Below, piece by piece: positions 15,036 through 19,110 of a stretch of 19,110 nucleotides of DNA. Below the pieces are notes generated by a model. The model was not told where the DNA came from, did not search any database, and was given only the letters and a program-made list of their open reading frames with translations. The DNA is from JAQVUB01 sp033809415. GTDB lineage: Bacteria > Verrucomicrobiota > Lentisphaeria > Oligosphaerales > Oligosphaeraceae. Location of the stretch: positions 1 through 19,110 of the forward strand of contig JAPXLT010000061.1 of the NCBI GenBank assembly GCA_033809415.1. The letters are read 5' to 3'. Position numbers and translations under genes: made by a program. How positions within the stretch are numbered: position 1 is the first letter of the stretch; each line of letters starts with the position of its first letter.

Positions 15036-15515
15036 ATGGAAACTCACTTTTTAGCCTATCGATCTTTCAACATGCCTCTGAATACAATACGGCAGTTTTC
15101 GAATGCCGACTATCGGACAGGGTGCATTTTTCCCAGCACATACCCTCAAATTGAGGGTAACACCCTATTGCCAGTATAAACCGGTCTGGCTCTGGTTTGA
15201 CCGCTACGACTTCGCACAGCTTGATCAGCAAATACATGACTTCAGCAAAGCCATGCCGGAGGCCAAGTTCATTTGCATGGTAGACCTGAATTCGCCGGCC
15301 TGGCTAGAGCACCAGCTCATCGTCGGAGGGGATAGTTTTAACAATCTCGGAAAGTCTATTCACAACCGGCGGAGTTGAAAAAATCAAGCTGCCTCATCGC
15401 TACAAGAAGGTGACAGAAGTTTTTACCCGGAAAACTGTTGCTGTTGACGCTTTCTGAGTTTGAATATGAATTTTCCATACCTGACACTGCTCTTTTCGAG
15501 TTGTCTATCGAGTAA
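15036..15515 (+). pseudogene. Frameshifted, internally deleted beta-galactosidase-like gene relic
   Basis: Three pieces lie in three frames. 15036-15179 reads METHFLAYRSF and on, to a stop just after LLPV. From about 15175, frame 1 reads YKPVWLWFDRYDFAQLDQ, then AKFICMVDLNSPAWLEHQL and GDSFNNLGKSIH, typical of the first barrel strands of GH42/GH35-like clan-A enzymes. From about 15368, GGVEKIKLPHRYKKVTEVFT reads like the C-terminal beta domain, and after another frame change near 15453 it continues EFEYEFSIPDTALFELSIE to a stop at 15513-15515. The middle of the enzyme, several hundred residues, is gone. The family call is from style only. No function is expected. Confidence 0.7.
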
Positions 15516-15637
15516 TTCGGCAATGAAAGCGGATCGCGATGTCTGTGCTGACAGACCACCGGCGCAACTCAGTAAAGCCGACCTTGACACACAAGAATTC
15601 TGCCAGAGCACGCTCATCCGCCAAAGCAACCACCCTA

Positions 15638-15678
15638 TAAAAATTTCGTGCCTTTTCGTGGTTTTTCGTTGTTAAAAA
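15638..15678. repeat. Right arm of the palindromic element beyond amidohydrolase copy 1
   Basis: Reads TTTCGTGCCTTTTCGTGG then TTTTTCGTTGTTAAAAA, the reverse complement of the left-arm form TTAACAACGAAAA. It ends 7 nt beyond the stop codon (minus strand) of the first amidohydrolase. The left half of the palindrome is absent. Confidence 0.8.
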
Positions 15679-15684
15679 TTCGGT

Positions 15685-17286
15685 TTAGATGCGGTCTTTG
15701 AGGATTTTGTTGAAGTTTGCGCCGAGTATTGGGATGAGTTGCTGATCTGGCAGTGGTATCGAGAGCAGTGCGGCCAGTTCGTAGGACTGGTTATGTCCGC
15801 CTGTATCGGAGCCGAAAACGAAGCGGTGGTTTCCCAGTACCTGCATGGATTCGAGCACGGAGCGTTCTGAGCAGAAGGTGCCGCAGAGTTCCAGGTAGAC
15901 ATTCGGGAAGCGCAAGGCCAGTTCTTCGGCCTCGAGTCTTCCGGCAGCTCCGCCTCCGGAATGCCCCAGGATGAATTTTGCATTTGGGTAGCGTCCAACC
16001 ACATCAGAAAGCATTAGTGGTGCGTTCCAGGAATCATTCCAGGTATGCTGCAATATGGGCAAGTGGTGTTTTTCCGCGTATTCCCACATCAGCGTAAAGC
16101 CCGGATCGTTGATCTTTATCTGCCAATAGGAAGGCAATACCTTGAAGCCGACAAAAAATCCACGGCTGAAGAAGTCATCAAGCAAAGCTTCCGTGATATC
16201 TTCCTTGAAATACGGGTTGAAAACGAAGTATCCGTGCAGTTTGCCACGATATTTTTTGGCGATGCGTTCGAATTCGAGGTTGCCGGCAACCGGATCGCCA
16301 AACAGCGCGCTTTCGCTAATCATGACGATCTGCTCGATCCCGTTTTTGTCAACATGATCCATGATCCGATCCAAATGCTTGCCGGGAACTCCCAGATCGC
16401 GCAGAAACCAGCCGCGGGTAAAGGGACCATCATGCGAATGCACATCGTACGTTTGCACGCCTTCGAGCCTGCCGCCCGCCCGAAAACTCTTCCACAATGG
16501 CTTTTGTTCCAGCAGCGGATGCTCGGGCGCCAATTTGTCCGGCAAGGGGTCGAGACCCAGCAGACGTTCGAGATTGCCATGCGCCACCGCCTCGATTTCC
16601 GCTTCAGACAATGACGAATGCGCCAGCGCCCCGATGGCGGCACCGTAGTGAGACTTGAAGCCCAAACCGAAGACCAGGCGCTGAATGCCGAACTCGTCGC
16701 GAATCAGCTCGAATGTATCGCGCATATGCAGCCAGGAAATATCCAGATAGATATTTGGCAGGCGCCACATCAAATCCAGGACACGTCCAAAGCCGCCCCA
16801 CATCTGCTGTGTCAGCAAAAAGTTGACTGCAGGAAATTTCCGGGCCAGCTCTTCCAAGTCCCGGAAATCGAGTTCGCTGGCACCGAACCTCGCGTCCATC
16901 ATCACCAGAGGCTTGTAAACGGCCAGTTCAGCGAGCAAGCGTTCAATCTGGCGCAACGGGAAACGGCTTTTCAGCGGGTCTACCCGAAATGCACGGTTGC
17001 CGGCAGCGGCCTGAGCCTTCAGCCAGTCCAGCGTCCCTGTTTCATAGAAATCTGCAGGAGTAATAACAAAGACCGGTTTCAGGCGGTCGCGGTGCGCAGC
17101 AATTTGCTCGAGCAGCTTCTGGTTGCCAAGGATCGGGGAATACTCGAGTGCGCTGCGTGCCTCGACGAGCATGCGATCCACACCCAGATAATCCATGTGC
17201 TCGAGCAAATCAGCGACTTCCGGAAAATCAACCCTTGGGGCATAGGCACTCCTGCCGATGACGCCATTGACTGCAAAATACTTCAT
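15685..17286 (-). CDS. Two-domain amidohydrolase (amidohydrolase_2 type), copy 1, 533 aa
   Basis: Two PF04909-like halves in one chain. The C-terminal half keeps the metal-site pattern: DVHSHDG (H283, H285), GFKVLP (K382), ILQH (H414), LGHSGGG (H442) and FGSDTGG (D494), ending in the family-typical GANFNKIL. The N-terminal half (about 1-250) has the same layout, with NGVIGRS (7-13) in place of HxH, LLTQQMW (157-163) in place of LGHSGG, FGLGF (206-210) in place of FGSD, and HGNLERLLGL (236-245) as the domain end; so it appears catalytically dead. Likely a cytosolic hydrolase or decarboxylase-type enzyme; substrate unknown. Start has AAGGGAGG 6 nt before ATG. A near-identical copy lies just upstream on the same strand. 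Confidence 0.85.
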   Translation of the reverse strand: MKYFAVNGVIGRSAYAPRVDFPEVADLLEHMDYLGVDRMLVEARSALEYSPILGNQKLLEQIAAHRDRLKPVFVITPADFYETGTLDWLKAQAAAGNRAFRVDPLKSRFPLRQIERLLAELAVYKPLVMMDARFGASELDFRDLEELARKFPAVNFLLTQQMWGGFGRVLDLMWRLPNIYLDISWLHMRDTFELIRDEFGIQRLVFGLGFKSHYGAAIGALAHSSLSEAEIEAVAHGNLERLLGLDPLPDKLAPEHPLLEQKPLWKSFRAGGRLEGVQTYDVHSHDGPFTRGWFLRDLGVPGKHLDRIMDHVDKNGIEQIVMISESALFGDPVAGNLEFERIAKKYRGKLHGYFVFNPYFKEDITEALLDDFFSRGFFVGFKVLPSYWQIKINDPGFTLMWEYAEKHHLPILQHTWNDSWNAPLMLSDVVGRYPNAKFILGHSGGGAAGRLEAEELALRFPNVYLELCGTFCSERSVLESMQVLGNHRFVFGSDTGGHNQSYELAALLSIPLPDQQLIPILGANFNKILKDRI

Positions 17287-17347
17287 TCGAGCCTCCCTTA
17301 TAAAAAAAACGTGAGTGAGCTATGGACTAAATACGGAAAACTTCCAT

Positions 17348-17364
17348 GTCTTTCGTTGTTTAAA
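17348..17364. repeat. Short repeat-arm remnant between the amidohydrolase copies
   Basis: GTCTTTCGTTGTTTAAA is the outer end of the right arm of the palindromic element. It overlaps the TAA stop codon (17360-17362, minus strand) of the second amidohydrolase. The CACGAAAA core is not present. Confidence 0.65.
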
Positions 17365-18964
17365 TGCGGTCTTTGAGGATTTTATCGAAGTTTTCGCCGA
17401 GTATTGGGATGAGTTGCTGATCAGGCAGTGGTATCGAGAGCAGCGCGGCCAGTTCGTAGGACTGGTTATGTCCGGCTGTATCTGAACCGAAAATGAAACA
17501 TCGGTTTCCCAGCACCTGCATGGATTCGAGAACGGAGCGTTCTGAGCAGAAGGTGCCGCAGAGTTCCAGGTAGACATTTGGGAAGCGCAGCGCCAGTTCT
17601 TCAGCCTCGAGCCTCCCGGCTGCGCCGCCACCAGCATGCCCCAGGAGGAATTTTGCATTCGGGTATCGTCCAGCCACATCGATAAGCATCAATGGCGTAT
17701 TATGGGGATCATTCCCAACATGCTGCAATATGGGCAGGTGATGTTTTTCCGCGTATTCCCACATCAGTGTAAAGCCCGGATCGTTGATGTTTATCTGCCA
17801 ATAAGCAGGCAACACCTTGAAGCCGACAAAAAAATCGCGGCTGAAAAACTCATCAAGCATGGCTTCGGTGATTTCTTCCTTGAAGTATGGGTTGAAGACG
17901 AAGTACCCATGCAGCCTACCACGGTATTTTTTGGTGATGCGCTCGAATTCGAGGTTGCCGGCAACCGGATCGCTAAACAGCGCACTTTCACCAACCATGA
18001 CGATCTGCTCGATCCCATTGTTGTCAACATGCTCCATGATCCGATCCAGATGCTTGCCGGGCACTCCCAGATCGCGCAAAACCCAGCCGCGGGTGAAGGG
18101 GCCATCATGCGAATGCGCATCGTATGTTTGAACGCCTTCGAGCCTGCCACCCTCACGAAAACTTTTCCACAATGGCTTTTGTTCCAGCAGCGGATGCTCG
18201 GGCGCCAATTTGTTCGGCAAGGGTTCGAGACCCAGCAGGCGTTCGAGATTGCCATGCGCCACCGCCTCGATTTCCGCTTCAGACAGTGACGAATGCGCCA
18301 GTGCACCGATGGCGGCGCCGTAATGGGACTTGAAGCCCAATCCGAAAACCAGGCGTTGAGCACCGTATTCATCGCGAATCAGTTCGATGGCATCGCGCAT
18401 ATGCAGCCAAGAAATATCCAGATAGATATTTGGCAGGCGCCACATCAAATCCAGGACACGCCCAAAACCGTCCCACATCTGTCGTGTCAACAAAAAGTTG
18501 ACTGTAGGAAATTTCCGAGCCAGCTCTTCCAAGTCCCGGAAATCGAGCTCATTGGCGCCAAACAGCGAGTATGTCAGCAGCAGTAGAGGCTTGTAAACGG
18601 CCAATTCAGCGAGCAAGCGTTCAATCTGGCGCAACGGGAAACGACTTTTCAGCGGGTCTACCCGGAATGCGCGGTTGCCGGCGGCGGCCTGAGCCTTCAG
18701 CCAATCCAGCGTCCCCGTTTCATAAAAATCTGCGGGAGTAATAACAAAGACCGGCTTCAGGCGGTCGCAGTGCGCAGCAATTTGCTCGAGCAGCTTCTGG
18801 TTGCCAAGGATCGGGGAATATTCGAGTGCACTGCGCGCCTCGACGAGCATGCGATCCACACCCAGATAATCCATGTGCTCGAGCAAATCAGCGACTCCAG
18901 GAAAATCAACCCTTGGGGCATAGGCACTCCTGCCGATAACCCCATTGACTGCAAAATACTCCAT
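17360..18964 (-). CDS. Two-domain amidohydrolase (amidohydrolase_2 type), copy 2, 534 aa
   Basis: Paralogue of the 15685-17286 gene, roughly nine residues in ten identical by eye along the whole length. The same active C-terminal metal site is kept (HSH at 284-286, LQH, LGHAGGG, FGSDTAG) and the same degraded N-terminal half. One local block differs sharply: LLLLTYSLFGANELDF here against LVMMDARFGASELDF in copy 1, with one extra residue. The frame is open upstream to 19057, but that extension translates the repeat arm; ATG 18964, preceded by AAGGTG, aligns with the copy 1 start. It is 73 bp upstream of copy 1, likely the same transcript. Retention of both with intact active sites suggests dosage benefit or very recent duplication. 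Confidence 0.85.
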   Translation of the reverse strand: MEYFAVNGVIGRSAYAPRVDFPGVADLLEHMDYLGVDRMLVEARSALEYSPILGNQKLLEQIAAHCDRLKPVFVITPADFYETGTLDWLKAQAAAGNRAFRVDPLKSRFPLRQIERLLAELAVYKPLLLLTYSLFGANELDFRDLEELARKFPTVNFLLTRQMWDGFGRVLDLMWRLPNIYLDISWLHMRDAIELIRDEYGAQRLVFGLGFKSHYGAAIGALAHSSLSEAEIEAVAHGNLERLLGLEPLPNKLAPEHPLLEQKPLWKSFREGGRLEGVQTYDAHSHDGPFTRGWVLRDLGVPGKHLDRIMEHVDNNGIEQIVMVGESALFSDPVAGNLEFERITKKYRGRLHGYFVFNPYFKEEITEAMLDEFFSRDFFVGFKVLPAYWQININDPGFTLMWEYAEKHHLPILQHVGNDPHNTPLMLIDVAGRYPNAKFLLGHAGGGAAGRLEAEELALRFPNVYLELCGTFCSERSVLESMQVLGNRCFIFGSDTAGHNQSYELAALLSIPLPDQQLIPILGENFDKILKDRI

Positions 18965-18974
18965 ACGTGTCACC

Positions 18975-19002
18975 TTTTTTAACAACGAAAAGACACGAAA
19001 AA
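18975..19002. repeat. Left arm of the palindromic element upstream of amidohydrolase copy 2
   Basis: TTTTTTAACAACGAAAAGAC followed by ACGAAAA, in the opposite orientation to the arms at 15638-15678 and 17348-17364. It lies in the leader of the second amidohydrolase, 10 nt before its start on the minus strand. Confidence 0.8.
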
Positions 19003-19031
19003 GCTTGGCGTGGACTGATCGCCCGCAACCC

Positions 19032-19110
19032 ACACGGACTTTACACGGACGGGACACGGACTTTACACGGACGGGACACGGACTTTACACGGACTTTACA
19101 CGGACGGGAC
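19032..19110. repeat. 11-bp tandem array ACACGGACTTT / ACACGGACGGG
   Basis: Seven complete 11-bp units with constant ACACGGAC and a variable triplet, in the order TTT, GGG, TTT, GGG, TTT, TTT, GGG, then a partial unit cut by the window edge. Unit length is close to one helical turn. It lies upstream of the amidohydrolase genes, read on the minus strand as CCCGTCCGTGT and AAAGTCCGTGT. Related in flavour to the GTCCAT arrays (GTCC core), but the unit is different. Total length is unknown. Confidence 0.9.

Noticed and set aside
15423..15675. Small genes on either strand after the beta-galactosidase-like relic
   Set aside because: Open frames of under 75 codons with no ribosome site and no recognisable motif; part of the interval is explained as the relic's C-terminal coding sequence.
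18965..19057. Upstream extension of amidohydrolase copy 2
   Set aside because: It runs through the repeat arm, and copy 1 starts at the position equivalent to 18964.

Overview
The window looks like a chromosomal segment of a Lentisphaerota-type (Victivallis-like) bacterium, or a close PVC-superphylum relative. The reasons are two pseudopilin-like proteins with the FTLIELLVVIAIIAILA leader and a C-terminal H-X9-DG motif, a high density of glycosidase-type genes, and sugar-type LacI and GntR regulators. This assignment is inference from protein style; no rRNA or marker gene is present.

Layout. (1) 1-2333: a GTCCAT-rich leader, then a 702-aa GH20-like putative glycosidase on the + strand. (2) 2334-6250, minus strand: a GntR/LacI-type hybrid regulator (5216-6250), followed by an unusual 909-aa protein that joins an M28-like peptidase half to an aminoglycoside-N3-acetyltransferase-fold half. 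(3) 6251-6684: a roughly 225-bp imperfect inverted repeat built from ATGGAC and GTCCAT hexamers, plus a small palindrome, in the divergent control region. (4) 6685-10161, plus strand: an H-X9-DG pseudopilin and a secreted clan-A-like glycosidase with a CBM9-like tail. (5) 10162-11002: two relics of the first gene, one of them an internal deletion across a 6-bp microhomology, plus several hairpins, a 16-bp palindromic operator and a near-consensus promoter. (6) 11003-14968: a LacI regulator, a second H-X9-DG pseudopilin and a second secreted glycosidase-like protein. (7) 15036-15515: a frameshifted, internally deleted relic of a beta-galactosidase-like gene. (8) 15685-18964, minus strand: a tandem pair of nearly identical two-domain amidohydrolases. 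(9) 18965-19110: an 11-bp tandem array running off the window.

Two themes tie the window together. First, a regulator / pseudopilin / secreted glycosidase module occurs twice with unrelated regulators, which suggests substrate-specific polysaccharide loci that each include a pseudopilin. Second, a dispersed palindromic element with core CACGAAAATTTTCGTG, or single arms of it, sits at or just beyond many gene ends, supplies stop codons, and borders duplicated or decayed genes. The region therefore looks plastic, shaped by short-repeat recombination, with no transposase or integrase visible.

The strongest candidates for something undescribed are the peptidase-acetyltransferase fusion, the palindromic gene-end element, and the pseudopilin-glycosidase modules.
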